Below are positions 36,110 to 45,719 of a stretch of DNA of 64,000 nucleotides, piece by piece (position 1 is the stretch's first letter; every line of letters begins with the position of its first letter). The notes beneath the pieces are model-generated. The model was given only the letters and a program-made list of their open reading frames with translations, was not told the DNA's origin and did no database searches. This DNA is from Prochlorococcus marinus CUG1435 (lineage in GTDB: Bacteria > Cyanobacteriota > Cyanobacteriia > PCC-6307 > Cyanobiaceae). A program made the position numbers and the translations under genes. The stretch spans positions 1 to 64,000 of the forward strand of contig JAEPLP010000002.1 of the NCBI GenBank assembly GCA_017644375.1, written 5' to 3'.

Positions 36110-37507
36110 CTATGTTTTTATTACTCTTATATTAAAATTTAACAGATCTTTGTTGCATAAACTTTGATTATTTATCCAATTAAATCTATCGAGATCAATT
36201 TTTTCTCCTGGAACTATTAGAGGTATTCCAGGAGGGTAAGGGCAAATAATATCTCCAGATATTTTATTTAATGATTGCGAAAAAGGAATACTCCGAGTCT
36301 CGCTTCTCCAAGCAATTCCAATTTGCATTTCAGGCGCTTCAACTAAATTAAAGGGTGATTGGAGGACTTTTAGAGCGTCTAATTTTTTTGATTTTAATAG
36401 TAATTTATTCCACAACTTCACAAATAAATTGAGAAAATCTTTTTGATCCGCAAACCCTAAGCAAAAAGTTAGAGTCATCATTTCTGGTAATTCAGCTATA
36501 AGACCATTTTTATAAAAAAATTCATCAGCAGTGAAACCATCAATTCCAACCTTGGAGGTATTCAATACTATCTTTAAGGGGTCTTGAGTTTCTATGAGAG
36601 GAATATTCTTTTGGATTAATTTTTTGTAGATACTTTTTGCCTCCAAAATTCTTTTTTCATATTTTGATAAGCTTTTTTTATTAAGCCAGTCTTTAATAGA
36701 CTCTTCACAAGAAGAAATTAATAAGGAGCTTGGACTAGTAGTTTGCAACAAATTAATACTCTTGATTAAATTTTGCTCATTTACTAGATTCCCTTTGTAC
36801 CAGAGTGCAGCAGTTTGAGTTAAACCATTTAGTGACTTATGCAATGAATGAACGACTAAATCAGCGTTTGATATTAAAGCTGATTTTGGTAGGTTAAGGT
36901 TTTCACAAAAAAGGAAATAAGAACCATGGGCTTCATCAACCAAAACAGGTAAATTTTTTTGATGACAGAGATCTATTAAAGGCCTTAAATCTCCCGCGTA
37001 ACCCTGATAGGAGGGACTTACAAGAATTACACCTACAATTTTTTTTTCTTTAAAATTTATTTTTTTAAATACATTTTTCAACCAGTTTTTTGTAACTGGT
37101 TTGTAATGACCGTTTTCTGATGAAAAATCCAGGTCAAAGAATATTGGTTGTATGTTCTGCATCGCACAGATTTTTATAACACTTATGTGGACATTTCTAG
37201 GCATTAGGATATTTTCGCCAGGATTTGCCATTGCAATTACAGCTGATTGTATTAAACCAGAGGCTCCATTAACTCCAAAAAAACAACCTTTTGCCCCAAA
37301 TCTCTCAGAGAATTCTCTTTGAGTTTTGGCAATTAATCCTCTTTGTGATAGAGGGGAGCCTATCTCTGGTAGTTCTGGTAAGTCCCAATACCCAGGTTCT
37401 TTTTTTAATAATTTCACTAATTTCTTGGGTAAAGCTTCCCCTCTGTTATGAGCAGGAAAGAAAAGTGACTTTAAAAACTTTTTAGTTAGAAATGAAGAAA
37501 TGCTCAT
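36110..37507 (-). CDS. Orn/Lys/Arg decarboxylase family protein
   Basis: 465-residue PLP-dependent enzyme of fold type I. Schiff-base Lys224 in VVHSLHKSLNGL, Asp191 in LVDEAHGSYF, a loop GVNGASGLIQSA for PLP phosphate, and N-terminal LFFPAHNRG, which is conserved in the family. It lacks the N-terminal wing domain of large inducible bacterial enzymes, giving the short cyanobacterial and Bacillus-type form. Product would be cadaverine, agmatine or putrescine; which one cannot be decided by eye. Confidence 0.9.
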   Translation of the reverse strand: MSISSFLTKKFLKSLFFPAHNRGEALPKKLVKLLKKEPGYWDLPELPEIGSPLSQRGLIAKTQREFSERFGAKGCFFGVNGASGLIQSAVIAMANPGENILMPRNVHISVIKICAMQNIQPIFFDLDFSSENGHYKPVTKNWLKNVFKKINFKEKKIVGVILVSPSYQGYAGDLRPLIDLCHQKNLPVLVDEAHGSYFLFCENLNLPKSALISNADLVVHSLHKSLNGLTQTAALWYKGNLVNEQNLIKSINLLQTTSPSSLLISSCEESIKDWLNKKSLSKYEKRILEAKSIYKKLIQKNIPLIETQDPLKIVLNTSKVGIDGFTADEFFYKNGLIAELPEMMTLTFCLGFADQKDFLNLFVKLWNKLLLKSKKLDALKVLQSPFNLVEAPEMQIGIAWRSETRSIPFSQSLNKISGDIICPYPPGIPLIVPGEKIDLDRFNWINNQSLCNKDLLNFNIRVIKT

Positions 37508-37572
37508 AAAGTATTATTGACATATATAGAATGAATTAATTAAGAATACCTCTTCGATATTTTTTAAATTTA

Positions 37573-39231
37573 ATGACAAGGTCTAACTCGCAATACTCAG
37601 CAAAAGGTGACTTAATTTGGTTGATTTTGAGACCATGGATTTTTATTCCAAGAGTTTTATATATCTTTTTAACTTTTATTTTTCTTTTTTTAAGAATACT
37701 TTTTCAAGGTAACAGTAAAAATAAGAATATACAAAAAAATCTCTCAAAATATCTTTTTGATGTAATAACAGATTTAGGACCTTGTTTCATAAAATTGGGT
37801 CAGGCACTTTCAACTAGGCCGGATCTGGTTAGACAAGATTGGCTGACAGAACTTACAAACTTACAGGATAATCTTCCACCATTTGATCACAAAATTGCTT
37901 TAAAAATTATTGAAGAAGAACTTGGAGCTCCACCTAGTGAATTATTTGATGAGTTCCCTGGGAGTCCTATTGCCTCAGCAAGCTTAGGTCAGGTTTACAA
38001 AACAAAAACAAAAAGTCGTTCTTATGTAGCTGTAAAAGTGCAAAGACCAAATTTGTACTTCACTATAAGAAGAGATGTTGTGATACTAAGGTTTTTATCA
38101 ACTTTTTTGTCACCATTTCTGCCATTAAATATTGGTGTTGGAATTGGAGAAATAATAGATGAATTCGGCAAGGCACTTTTTGATGAAATTGACTATGAAA
38201 AAGAAGGTGAAAATGCCTTGAAGTTTGCAAATTTATTCAAAGATAACCCGAATGTTTTTATCCCCAAATTGGAAAAAGAGTTTTCATCAAAGAGAGTTAT
38301 TACAACCTCTTGGATAGATGGAGTCAAGTTAAGAGATAAGGCTTTATTAGAGGAAAATAACTTAGTACCTTCCTCTTTTATAAAAACTTGTGTGATCAGT
38401 GGTCTCCAGCAATTATTTGAATATGGATATTTTCATGCTGACCCACACCCTGGAAATATGTTCGCACTTAAAGGTGGAAATGCAGATTATGGATATTTAG
38501 CTTATGTAGATTTCGGAATGATGGATACAATTACAAATTCAGATAGACTCACTCTCATTAAGGCTATTGTGCACATAATAAATGATGAATATTATCTTCT
38601 CGCAAAAGATTTTCAGAAATTAGGTTTTTTAACTAAAGAACAAGATCTTCAAAAACTCGTTGAACCATTAAAAGAAGTTTTAGGTGGATCTTTTGGTGCT
38701 GAAGTAGGAAATTTTAATCTTAAAAATGTTACTGATAAATTCTCAAAACTAATGTATTCATATCCATTTAGAGTGCCTAGTAGGTTTGCTTTAATAATAA
38801 GAGCGGTTGTTAGTCAAGAGGGTTTAGCACTAAGGCTAGATCCTGAATTTAAAATTTTAAAAATCGCATATCCTTACATAGCTAAAAAATTACTTACCGA
38901 TAATTCTGAAGAGATTTTAGAAATTCTTTTGGAAGTTGTTTTTGATCAAAAAGGTCGAATTCAAATAGAAAAGGTAGAAAGTTTATTAAATGTTTTATTT
39001 AAAAATACTGGAAATATTAATTCAGATCTCATACCGGTTGCAAATGCAGGATTAAAATTGATTGTCAGTAATAAAGGATCCGAAGTTCGGAAGAATCTTC
39101 TTTTAAGCCTTATAAGAGATGACAAATTAGAATTAAACGATGTAAAAAAACTTTTAAGTTTAATTAGAGATACATTTAGCCCTTTGAATATTGCAAAAAG
39201 TGCAGTTCAAAATATTATCTATCCAGTTTAA
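37573..39231 (+). CDS. ABC1/AarF/UbiB-family protein kinase-like protein
   Basis: 552 residues. Family motifs: KxGQ-type IKLGQALSTRPDL, ALA-rich loop PIASASLGQVYKTK, VAVKVQRP with catalytic Lys, GYFHADPHPGNMFAL as the catalytic loop, and AYVDFGMMD as the metal-binding DFG equivalent. In plants and cyanobacteria such proteins govern prenylquinone or lipid metabolism in photosynthetic membranes. N-terminal hydrophobic stretch at about 28-44 and C-terminal region point to membrane association. Confidence 0.93.
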   Translation: MTRSNSQYSAKGDLIWLILRPWIFIPRVLYIFLTFIFLFLRILFQGNSKNKNIQKNLSKYLFDVITDLGPCFIKLGQALSTRPDLVRQDWLTELTNLQDNLPPFDHKIALKIIEEELGAPPSELFDEFPGSPIASASLGQVYKTKTKSRSYVAVKVQRPNLYFTIRRDVVILRFLSTFLSPFLPLNIGVGIGEIIDEFGKALFDEIDYEKEGENALKFANLFKDNPNVFIPKLEKEFSSKRVITTSWIDGVKLRDKALLEENNLVPSSFIKTCVISGLQQLFEYGYFHADPHPGNMFALKGGNADYGYLAYVDFGMMDTITNSDRLTLIKAIVHIINDEYYLLAKDFQKLGFLTKEQDLQKLVEPLKEVLGGSFGAEVGNFNLKNVTDKFSKLMYSYPFRVPSRFALIIRAVVSQEGLALRLDPEFKILKIAYPYIAKKLLTDNSEEILEILLEVVFDQKGRIQIEKVESLLNVLFKNTGNINSDLIPVANAGLKLIVSNKGSEVRKNLLLSLIRDDKLELNDVKKLLSLIRDTFSPLNIAKSAVQNIIYPV

Positions 39232-39343
39232 TTTATATTTACTTCTGATAAATTTACTTATAAATTTAAAAGGACTAAAATTGAAAATAGTAGTTTCTTT
39301 TAAAATTTAGTAGTCAAATAATCTATGAAATTGGTGATGTTGA

Positions 39344-39838
39344 ATGAATATTTTTAAAAAACTTTTTTTATTAAAAAAGAAAGCTGTGATTGATAATGAA
39401 GTAAATCATGGATTAGTTGATCGGTATGGAGAAATCGCTAGGTTAGTAAAAGAAGCTAGAATCCAAAAAAATTTAACAATTCAAGAATTGTCAGGCATTT
39501 CAAAAATTCCTGAACAAACGTTAATTTCTATTGAAAAAAATAACAAAAAAACTCGCCCAAAGTATCCATTCATAAGATCAATATTAATTAAATTAGAGGA
39601 ATGCTTAGGATTAAAAAAAAATACATTAGAAAAATTAGCAATTAGAGAAGTAGAAACTTCTAAGAAAGAAAAAAAAGATTTTATTGTCAATAAATTCGAT
39701 CTTATAAATACTTGGCAGGGTAGCCTTTTATATTTTTTTATATTAATTGTAACGGTGTTCATATTGAAGAGATATTTTATTTTGAATGTAAATGTTATAG
39801 AGATTCAAAATATTGAAAACAAAATAATTAATAAATAA
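39344..39838 (+). CDS. Helix-turn-helix protein with one membrane helix (RodZ-like)
   Basis: 164 residues. An HTH domain of the Xre/RodZ type lies at about 25-97 (GEIARLVKEARIQKNLTIQE, then LSGISKIPEQTLISIEKNN), followed by a basic linker, a transmembrane segment (about 127-146, SLLYFFILIVTVFILK) and only about 18 residues beyond. This matches the cytoplasmic and membrane parts of RodZ, the MreB-binding shape protein, without the usual external domain. It could also be a membrane-tethered regulator. Preceded by 112 bases of AT-rich DNA. Confidence 0.78.
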   Translation: MNIFKKLFLLKKKAVIDNEVNHGLVDRYGEIARLVKEARIQKNLTIQELSGISKIPEQTLISIEKNNKKTRPKYPFIRSILIKLEECLGLKKNTLEKLAIREVETSKKEKKDFIVNKFDLINTWQGSLLYFFILIVTVFILKRYFILNVNVIEIQNIENKIINK

Positions 39839-39862
39839 ACTTCAAAAAGTTATTATTTTTTA

Positions 39863-41383
39863 CTATTTTCTTGTTCTCCCAAAACTTTTTCCTAGATCAC
39901 TGAATCTCCTTAGATTGTCTTCTATTTCTCTTAAAGGTCGATTTAACTTCCATTTCCAATTATTTTTTATAGTGCCAGGTATGTTTAATCTGCTTGAGTC
40001 ATCTAGAGATAAAATATCTTGGATTGGAGCGATAAAGAGATTAGCCTTTGTATCCATGCCTATTTTTATTAAACTCCATGATGGATTTTCAGAGAATTTA
40101 TATTCATCTTTTATTCGTTTTTTGGCGTTATTTTCCAAAGACTCCCACCATGAGATGCAAGTAGAGTTGTCATGGGTACCTGTATAAACTACCCAATTTC
40201 CCCCTTCAATATTCTTTGGTAAATATGGGTTGTCTTCGTTTCCATCAAAAGCAAACTGTAATATTTTCATTCCTGGAAGTTCAAAATATTTCCTTAAATT
40301 TTCTACATCAGGTGTTATTACTCCAAGATCCTCCGCGATTATTGGTAGGGAGTTAGTTCCTAAATCAATTTTTAATTTATTTAAAAGTGTTCTTCCTGGA
40401 GAATTTATCCATCTACCAGAAATTGCTGTTTTAGAATTGCCATTAACTCTCCAGTAACCAGCTAAACCTCTGAAATGATCTAATCTCAGCAAGTCGACAA
40501 GTTCAAATTGTCTTTTAAATCTTTTCCTCCACCAATCGAAATTAGTCCTCTTATGTTTTGACCAAAAGTAAGTTGGTGTCCCCCATAACTGTCCTGTTGA
40601 TGAAAAATAATCTGGTGGGACACCACTTTGAAAGATTAAAGCTCCATTTCTAAGGATTGAGAAAAGTGATTTATTACTCCATACGTCTGCGCTGTCCCTT
40701 GAGATATAAAATGGTAAATCTCCAATTAACTTAACATTATTTGATTTTGCAAAGTCTTTAATCGCGCTCCATTGCCTATCTAAATGCCACTGTATTAATT
40801 TTTTAATAAGAATATCTTCACTTCTTTCCTTAATCCACGATTTTAAAAATTTTTTATTTTTTATTTTGAAATCTATAGGCCATTGCCACCAAGGCAACAT
40901 ATTAAATTCCTCTCTGATAACAACAAATAATGCATAATCTTGAACCCAAAAGTTCTTAAGTATCCATTTTTCAAAATCAAGTTTTCTCTCTTGAGATTGT
41001 GAATTCCAACCTTGCAGAAGGAGACGCCCTAATTTTTTTGTTAAATGATCAGCAACATCAAAATCAAAATGATTCTTATTCTGACTGGGAAGTCCTAATT
41101 CTTCTTTATTTGAAATGATGATAAAACCTTTATCAATTAAATCATCTGTATCCAAAAACCATGGGTTTAGAGCAAAACTAGATGGAGAACTATATGGAGA
41201 ACCTGTAGAGTCAGTCGGTGTAAGGGGTAAGAATTGCCAGTATTCAATACCATGCTTATGAAGTTTTTTTATCCACTCTTTAGCTCCTTTTCCAAAAGTT
41301 CCACATGCGCCACCCCCAGGTATACATGAGGGATGCATAAGTACGCCTAAGGATTTTTTTGAAAGGAATGATTCTGCAGGCAT
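39863..41383 (-). CDS. malQ: 4-alpha-glucanotransferase
   Basis: GH77 enzyme of 506 residues. Catalytic parts are LLRLDHFRGLAGYWR (nucleophile Asp), PIIAEDLGVI (acid/base Glu) and VYTGTHDNSTCISWW (stabilising Asp). It rearranges maltodextrins during glycogen breakdown. Convergent with the HTH gene with a 24-base gap holding a weak AACTT/AAGTT stem. Divergent from prs. Confidence 0.96.
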   Translation of the reverse strand: MPAESFLSKKSLGVLMHPSCIPGGGACGTFGKGAKEWIKKLHKHGIEYWQFLPLTPTDSTGSPYSSPSSFALNPWFLDTDDLIDKGFIIISNKEELGLPSQNKNHFDFDVADHLTKKLGRLLLQGWNSQSQERKLDFEKWILKNFWVQDYALFVVIREEFNMLPWWQWPIDFKIKNKKFLKSWIKERSEDILIKKLIQWHLDRQWSAIKDFAKSNNVKLIGDLPFYISRDSADVWSNKSLFSILRNGALIFQSGVPPDYFSSTGQLWGTPTYFWSKHKRTNFDWWRKRFKRQFELVDLLRLDHFRGLAGYWRVNGNSKTAISGRWINSPGRTLLNKLKIDLGTNSLPIIAEDLGVITPDVENLRKYFELPGMKILQFAFDGNEDNPYLPKNIEGGNWVVYTGTHDNSTCISWWESLENNAKKRIKDEYKFSENPSWSLIKIGMDTKANLFIAPIQDILSLDDSSRLNIPGTIKNNWKWKLNRPLREIEDNLRRFSDLGKSFGRTRK

Positions 41384-41639
41384 GTTTCTAATTATATTTT
41401 TATTCTTTACACTTAAAGTGTTTTTTTAGTTTTCTAAATTCAACGATATACAAATTTTTTTTTATTGACAAATATTATTTTTGTTTTTTAGTTTGAAATT
41501 AAAGTTAATTTTGATTTTTGATTGACTTTCTTTAATATTTTTCGTAAGAGATGTGAAAATTGAAAAGATCTAGTAATTATCTTTTGCGAAATTCACATAA
41601 ACGACTACGATAAGAGTATAGTTTTATAGTGCTAATTTC

Positions 41640-42635
41640 GTGACAAGTTTTATCACGGCAGTACAGAATAAAGAATCGAACTTTAATCTAACTAATAGTA
41701 GATTAAGGCTAGTAAGCGGAACAACAAACCCTAAATTAGCTGAAGAAATAGCAACATACTTAGGTATTGAAAATGTCCCTTTAATATCAAAAAGATTTGC
41801 TGACGGAGAACTCTATGTTCAGATTCAGCAATCTATAAGAGGCTGTGATGTATTCCTTGTACAACCTACCTGCGCTCCAGTAAACGATAGTTTAATGGAA
41901 CTTATGATCATGGTTGATGCTTGCAAGAGGGCATCTGCTAGACAAATAACGGCTGTAATCCCTTATTTTGGATATGCAAGGGCAGATAGAAAGACTTCAG
42001 GAAGAGAGTCTATAACCGCTAAACTTACTGCAAATTTACTAGAGAAATCTGGGGTAGATAGAGTTCTAGCTATGGATTTGCACTCTGCTCAGATACAAGG
42101 TTATTTTGATATACCATGTGATCATATCTACGGGTCACCTGTATTAATTGATTATTTAGAAACTTTAAATTTAGAGGAAGTTGTAGTAGTTTCTCCTGAT
42201 GTAGGTGGAGTTGCTAGAGCAAGAGCATTTGCAAAATTAATGAAAGATGCTCCTTTGGCTATAATTGATAAAAGAAGATCAGCTCATAATATCGCTGAAA
42301 GTTTAACTGTTATAGGTGAAGTTAAAGGCAAAACGGCTATTCTCATAGACGATATGATAGACACGGGAGGCACAATTTGTTCTGGAGCGAATTTATTAAA
42401 ACAAGAAGGTGCTAAAAGAATATTCGCCTGTGCTTCACATGCGGTATTCTCTCCACCTTCTTATGAAAGATTAAGTACTAAGGATTTATTCGAACAAGTT
42501 ATTGTGACAAATAGCATACCAGTTCTTGTTAAAAACAATTTTCCACAATTAAAAGTTCTTTCAGTTGCCAACATGTTAGGTGAAGCTATATGGAGAATTC
42601 ACGAAGAAAGTTCCGTTAGTTCTATGTTTAGATAA
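41640..42635 (+). CDS. prs: Ribose-phosphate pyrophosphokinase
   Basis: 331 residues, class I PRPP synthetase. Conserved blocks are KRFADGELYVQI, DLHSAQIQGYFDIPCDH (metal site), VVVSPDVGGVARARAFAK (flexible loop follows), IIDKRRS and the PRPP-binding ILIDDMIDTGGTI. Start is GTG at 41640. The 256-base gap to malQ is AT-rich and should hold both promoters; TATAGT at 41617-41622 is a possible -10 box with no convincing -35. Confidence 0.97.
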   Translation: MTSFITAVQNKESNFNLTNSRLRLVSGTTNPKLAEEIATYLGIENVPLISKRFADGELYVQIQQSIRGCDVFLVQPTCAPVNDSLMELMIMVDACKRASARQITAVIPYFGYARADRKTSGRESITAKLTANLLEKSGVDRVLAMDLHSAQIQGYFDIPCDHIYGSPVLIDYLETLNLEEVVVVSPDVGGVARARAFAKLMKDAPLAIIDKRRSAHNIAESLTVIGEVKGKTAILIDDMIDTGGTICSGANLLKQEGAKRIFACASHAVFSPPSYERLSTKDLFEQVIVTNSIPVLVKNNFPQLKVLSVANMLGEAIWRIHEESSVSSMFR

Positions 42636-42657
42636 TTTAAAAGAAATTATTACTTTT

Positions 42658-43095
42658 CTACAATTCTTTTAATTTCTTGATTCTTTCACTCTCAATTTTA
42701 AATTCTTTTTTAACCTTTTCAGGAACGTTATCAGGACAAATTTGAAGTGCTGCTTCAACTAGTTGCAAAGATGCAATATATTGTAAATTTTTAAAATTAA
42801 CTGTTTGTTCTTTCTTTTTTTCAATTATTTTCCCCCCATGTTTTTGTTGTACTACTGATGCGAAAGTTGCTGAGGCAACGTTCAATGTTTTTGGAAAATC
42901 TAAGTCTAGGCCTTTTCTTGTGGCATTACAAAGAAATGAAACACCCATACCGTGATATAAATCTAAATCATTCTTTTTAGCAGGCAATTTTTTAACATTT
43001 GCACTTACTTTAAAAGATGCATTATTCATATCTAATAAAAAAGAAGAAAAAATTATAGGAAGCGAGAAAATCTTAAATATCTTGGTAAGAACCAT
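42658..43095 (-). CDS. Exported protein of unknown function, 145 aa
   Basis: Signal sequence at about 1-26 (IFKIFSLPIIFSSFLLD) followed by a soluble, lysine-rich part with two cysteines, C56 (GVSFLCNATRKG) and C120 (ALQICPDNVP), able to form one disulfide. The pattern LYHGMGVSFLCNATRKGLDL and repeated short hydrophobic helices suggest a conserved domain, but I cannot assign a family. Convergent with prs. Confidence 0.7.
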   Translation of the reverse strand: MVLTKIFKIFSLPIIFSSFLLDMNNASFKVSANVKKLPAKKNDLDLYHGMGVSFLCNATRKGLDLDFPKTLNVASATFASVVQQKHGGKIIEKKKEQTVNFKNLQYIASLQLVEAALQICPDNVPEKVKKEFKIESERIKKLKEL

Positions 43096-43156
43096 CTTTT
43101 TTTTACATTAATAATATTAAAATAACATTTTATTTAACCTAAATCTGCTAAAAAAT

Positions 43157-43696
43157 TTATTTAATAATTTTAATTTCGTGATGATTCTCTACTATTTTTA
43201 GCTTGTTTTTATTCCATGAATATATAACCCTGAATCTGTATTTATCTGAATCCACTAGTCTTGTATGTTCAAGAATATACCAATCTTCATATGAAGATTC
43301 AAAAATCATTTCGTGTTCATCGACTTGTTTAATATTTGAAATCCCTTGGTTATTACTTAAATAAAAATTTTCCCTCATAAGTTGATGTCCCTTCAAGGAT
43401 GCATGCATTTCTCCTTGTTCTTTATATTGGGGGTTTTCCTCAAAAAAATCATATTTTTTTTCTGGGTACCATGTGAATTTATAGTGCGACTCCCATTCAG
43501 ACTTATTCTCAAGAGCTTGTATATTTATATTCATGCATAAATTATAAGTTTTTTGTATTTCATCAAGAAAATAAGTTCTATTAGATTTCCATAGACCAAT
43601 ATTTCTTGAAAACCATCTTTTTAGATTACTATTTAAACTAATTTCTGGGTTATTTTCTCCAAAATTTAGATTTTGCTTTTGATTGATAACAACCAT
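43157..43696 (-). CDS. Lipocalin-like protein, distantly similar to phycobiliprotein lyases
   Basis: 179 residues, mostly beta strands. The start of the domain, RWFSRNIGLWKSNRTYFLDE, resembles the opening of CpcS/CpeS chromophore lyases (residues GxWxSxRT), and the later YEDWYILEHTRLVDSDKYRFR then VIYSWNKNKLKIVENHHEIK would be the closing strands. Prochlorococcus keeps some such lyases in spite of lacking phycobilisomes. The match is weak and fatty-acid-binding-like proteins share it, so no gene name is given. Confidence 0.6.
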   Translation of the reverse strand: MVVINQKQNLNFGENNPEISLNSNLKRWFSRNIGLWKSNRTYFLDEIQKTYNLCMNINIQALENKSEWESHYKFTWYPEKKYDFFEENPQYKEQGEMHASLKGHQLMRENFYLSNNQGISNIKQVDEHEMIFESSYEDWYILEHTRLVDSDKYRFRVIYSWNKNKLKIVENHHEIKIIK

Positions 43697-43769
43697 ATAT
43701 AAATAAGTCTCATTTATTTCATAGCTTATTTGTAGAATAAAAATAAATATCTTAATGTGTTTATAAGGA

Positions 43770-44921
43770 TTGACAGCTTTTCAACACTTCAGAGGTAACC
43801 ATTTGAATGATAAAAAAGAGCTAAAATTGATACTTGTAGTTGCTAGAAATCAACTTTCTAGTAATGATATCAAGTCACTGATAGCTTATTTAGAGTCAGA
43901 TAATTGTGAATTTGAGATATCGCTTCAAATTTCCGATCCTACTGAACAGCCGGAGTTACTTGAATTACATAGATTGGTTGCTATTCCAGCTCTAATAAAG
44001 GTTTCTCCTGCTCCAAAGCAAATATTCGCAGGAAGTAATATTTTCTCTCAGTTGCAGAAATGGTTGCCCAGGTGGTCACAGGAAGGGTTAACAAAAAATT
44101 TAGGGATTAATTTGCAACCATCTAAAATTGATTCAATAAGAACACAAAAGGAATTTCTTCTTGAGGACGAACTTCTTGTTTTAAGACAAGAAAATGAGAC
44201 ATTAACAAAAAGAATAGAATCTCAGGAAAGATTACTTAGAATGGTTGCTCATGAATTAAGAACTCCATTAACTGCAGCTACTTTGGCTGTTCAAAGTCAG
44301 AAACTTGGACAAATAGATATTAAAAAATTGCAAGAGGTTATTAAAAGACGATTACAAGAGATCGAACTATTATCTCAGGATCTTCTTGAGGTTGGAACAA
44401 CGAAATGGGAGGCATTATTTAATCCTCAGAAAATTGATCTAGGCAATATTAGTGCTGAAGTAATACTCGAATTAGAGAAGTTCTGGAGATTAAGGAATAT
44501 TGAAATAGATACTGATATCCCATCTGATTTACCAAGTGTATTTGCAGATCAAAGAAGAATGCGGCAAGTATTTTTAAATTTAACTGAAAATGCTATTAAA
44601 TTTTCTCAAGATTGTGGATCCATAAAAATTACAATGATTCATAAGACAAATCAATGGGTAGAAATAACAATTTGTGACAAAGGTGTAGGAATTCCTTTGA
44701 GCGAACAGAAAAGAATTTTTCTGGATAGAGTTAGGCTGCCACAGACTTCTGAAGGGACTTCAGGATTTGGGATAGGACTATCTGTTTGCAGAAGAATAGT
44801 ACAAGTTCATGGAGGAAGAATATGGGTTGTATCTGAAATTGGAGTAGGTTCCTGTTTCCATTTTACTGTTCCTGTGTGGCAAGGACAAAACAAAGAGCAA
44901 CAATACTTGACGAAAGGCTAG
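43770..44921 (+). CDS. sasA: Clock-associated histidine kinase SasA
   Basis: 383 residues. An N-terminal KaiB-like thioredoxin-fold domain (about 17-105, [18 protein letters not shown]) joins a histidine kinase: H-box [15 protein letters not shown] with H161, N-box LTENAIKFS, and G-boxes CDKGVGIPL and [13 protein letters not shown]. SasA reads the KaiC state and signals to RpaA. The frame opens at TTG 43770, right after an AAGGA that is too close to be a normal ribosome site; TTG at codon 12 (LNDKKELK) is an equally good start. kaiB and kaiC are not in the window. Confidence 0.93.
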   Translation: MTAFQHFRGNHLNDKKELKLILVVARNQLSSNDIKSLIAYLESDNCEFEISLQISDPTEQPELLELHRLVAIPALIKVSPAPKQIFAGSNIFSQLQKWLPRWSQEGLTKNLGINLQPSKIDSIRTQKEFLLEDELLVLRQENETLTKRIESQERLLRMVAHELRTPLTAATLAVQSQKLGQIDIKKLQEVIKRRLQEIELLSQDLLEVGTTKWEALFNPQKIDLGNISAEVILELEKFWRLRNIEIDTDIPSDLPSVFADQRRMRQVFLNLTENAIKFSQDCGSIKITMIHKTNQWVEITICDKGVGIPLSEQKRIFLDRVRLPQTSEGTSGFGIGLSVCRRIVQVHGGRIWVVSEIGVGSCFHFTVPVWQGQNKEQQYLTKG

Positions 44922-44962
44922 CCTTACTCTTAATTTTTAATAAGCTGTTATGCTGATTTCCT

Positions 44963-45035
44963 GGCCCCATCGTCTAGAGGCCTAGGACACCTCCCTTTCA
45001 CGGAGGCGACAGGGGTTCGAATCCCCTTGGGGCTA
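44963..45035 (+). tRNA. trnE: tRNA-Glu (UUC)
   Basis: Complete cloverleaf. Acceptor GGCCCCA pairs with TGGGGCT (first pair G-U), discriminator A at 45035, anticodon loop CTTTCAC with anticodon TTC, T arm AGGGGTTCGAATCCCCT. The D arm CGTCTAGAGGCCTAGGACA is typical of cyanobacterial and plastid tRNA-Glu. Besides translation it supplies glutamyl-tRNA for 5-aminolevulinate, the chlorophyll precursor. Confidence 0.97.
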
Positions 45036-45052
45036 TTATTGAAAATTTTAAA

Positions 45053-45589
45053 CTATTTTATGGATGATTTTGCTTGTTTATCTACGGCAATCAAATTTTC
45101 TGAAAGATCTTTTTTAAGTCGTTTTTCTATCATCCCAATTGGCATCCACTGACAACCTTGAACAGTAAGTTCATAAATTAACGAATTTTTTGAAGTGTTT
45201 TTTATGTTTTGAATTTTCCAACTACCTTCAAATTTTCTGAAATCTCCTTTAATCAAATTAAATTTCAAAAGGCCAAGCTCTTTATCTTCGAATAAATCGA
45301 TTGTTACTTCAGCTGAAAATTTCATACCAAGAAAATCCTGAGCCCCCACTTGTTTAAGATGGATATTATTGTTCTTTTGATATATTTTTTTGCTTGAAAG
45401 TAAATTCGGTATGTAAAGATTTAGTCGATCATAATCTGTTAAAACATTCCATAAAGAATCGAAACTTGCAGATGTTGTTAGTTGAGCTGCCAGTCTTCTT
45501 GTCCCACCAGAAAGCTTTTCCATCGTTTGCTCAATTGTCCTGTAATCATTATTTTTAGAATGATCTAGTGATTCTTGAGAATTATTCAT
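45053..45589 (-). CDS. SRPBCC (START/polyketide cyclase-like) family protein
   Basis: 178 residues of the Bet v1-like fold seen in coenzyme-Q-binding and polyketide-cyclase families: ASFDSLWNVLTDYDRLNLYIPNL opens the domain and the pattern VQGCQWMPIGMIEKRLKKDL closes it. Such proteins bind hydrophobic ligands; cyanobacterial members are uncharacterised to my knowledge. It converges on tRNA-Glu and is divergent from petH. Confidence 0.82.
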   Translation of the reverse strand: MNNSQESLDHSKNNDYRTIEQTMEKLSGGTRRLAAQLTTSASFDSLWNVLTDYDRLNLYIPNLLSSKKIYQKNNNIHLKQVGAQDFLGMKFSAEVTIDLFEDKELGLLKFNLIKGDFRKFEGSWKIQNIKNTSKNSLIYELTVQGCQWMPIGMIEKRLKKDLSENLIAVDKQAKSSIK

Positions 45590-45719
45590 AAATGAATTTT
45601 TTAATAAGATAAAAAATTATTTCTGTGTAACTATACCGATAAAAACAACAAATACTGAAAAATAAAAATAATTTTGTTTATTTATTCCGATCTCAAAACG
45701 TAACCATTTTTGTGAAATC

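Noticed and set aside
39838-39851. AACTT/AAGTT stem between the HTH gene and malQ as a terminator
   Set aside because: Only five base pairs, all but one weak; could help but cannot be supported as a terminator.
41384-41639. Non-coding RNA in the malQ-prs gap
   Set aside because: No stable hairpin, no terminator and no resemblance to known cyanobacterial ncRNAs; it more likely holds two divergent promoters.
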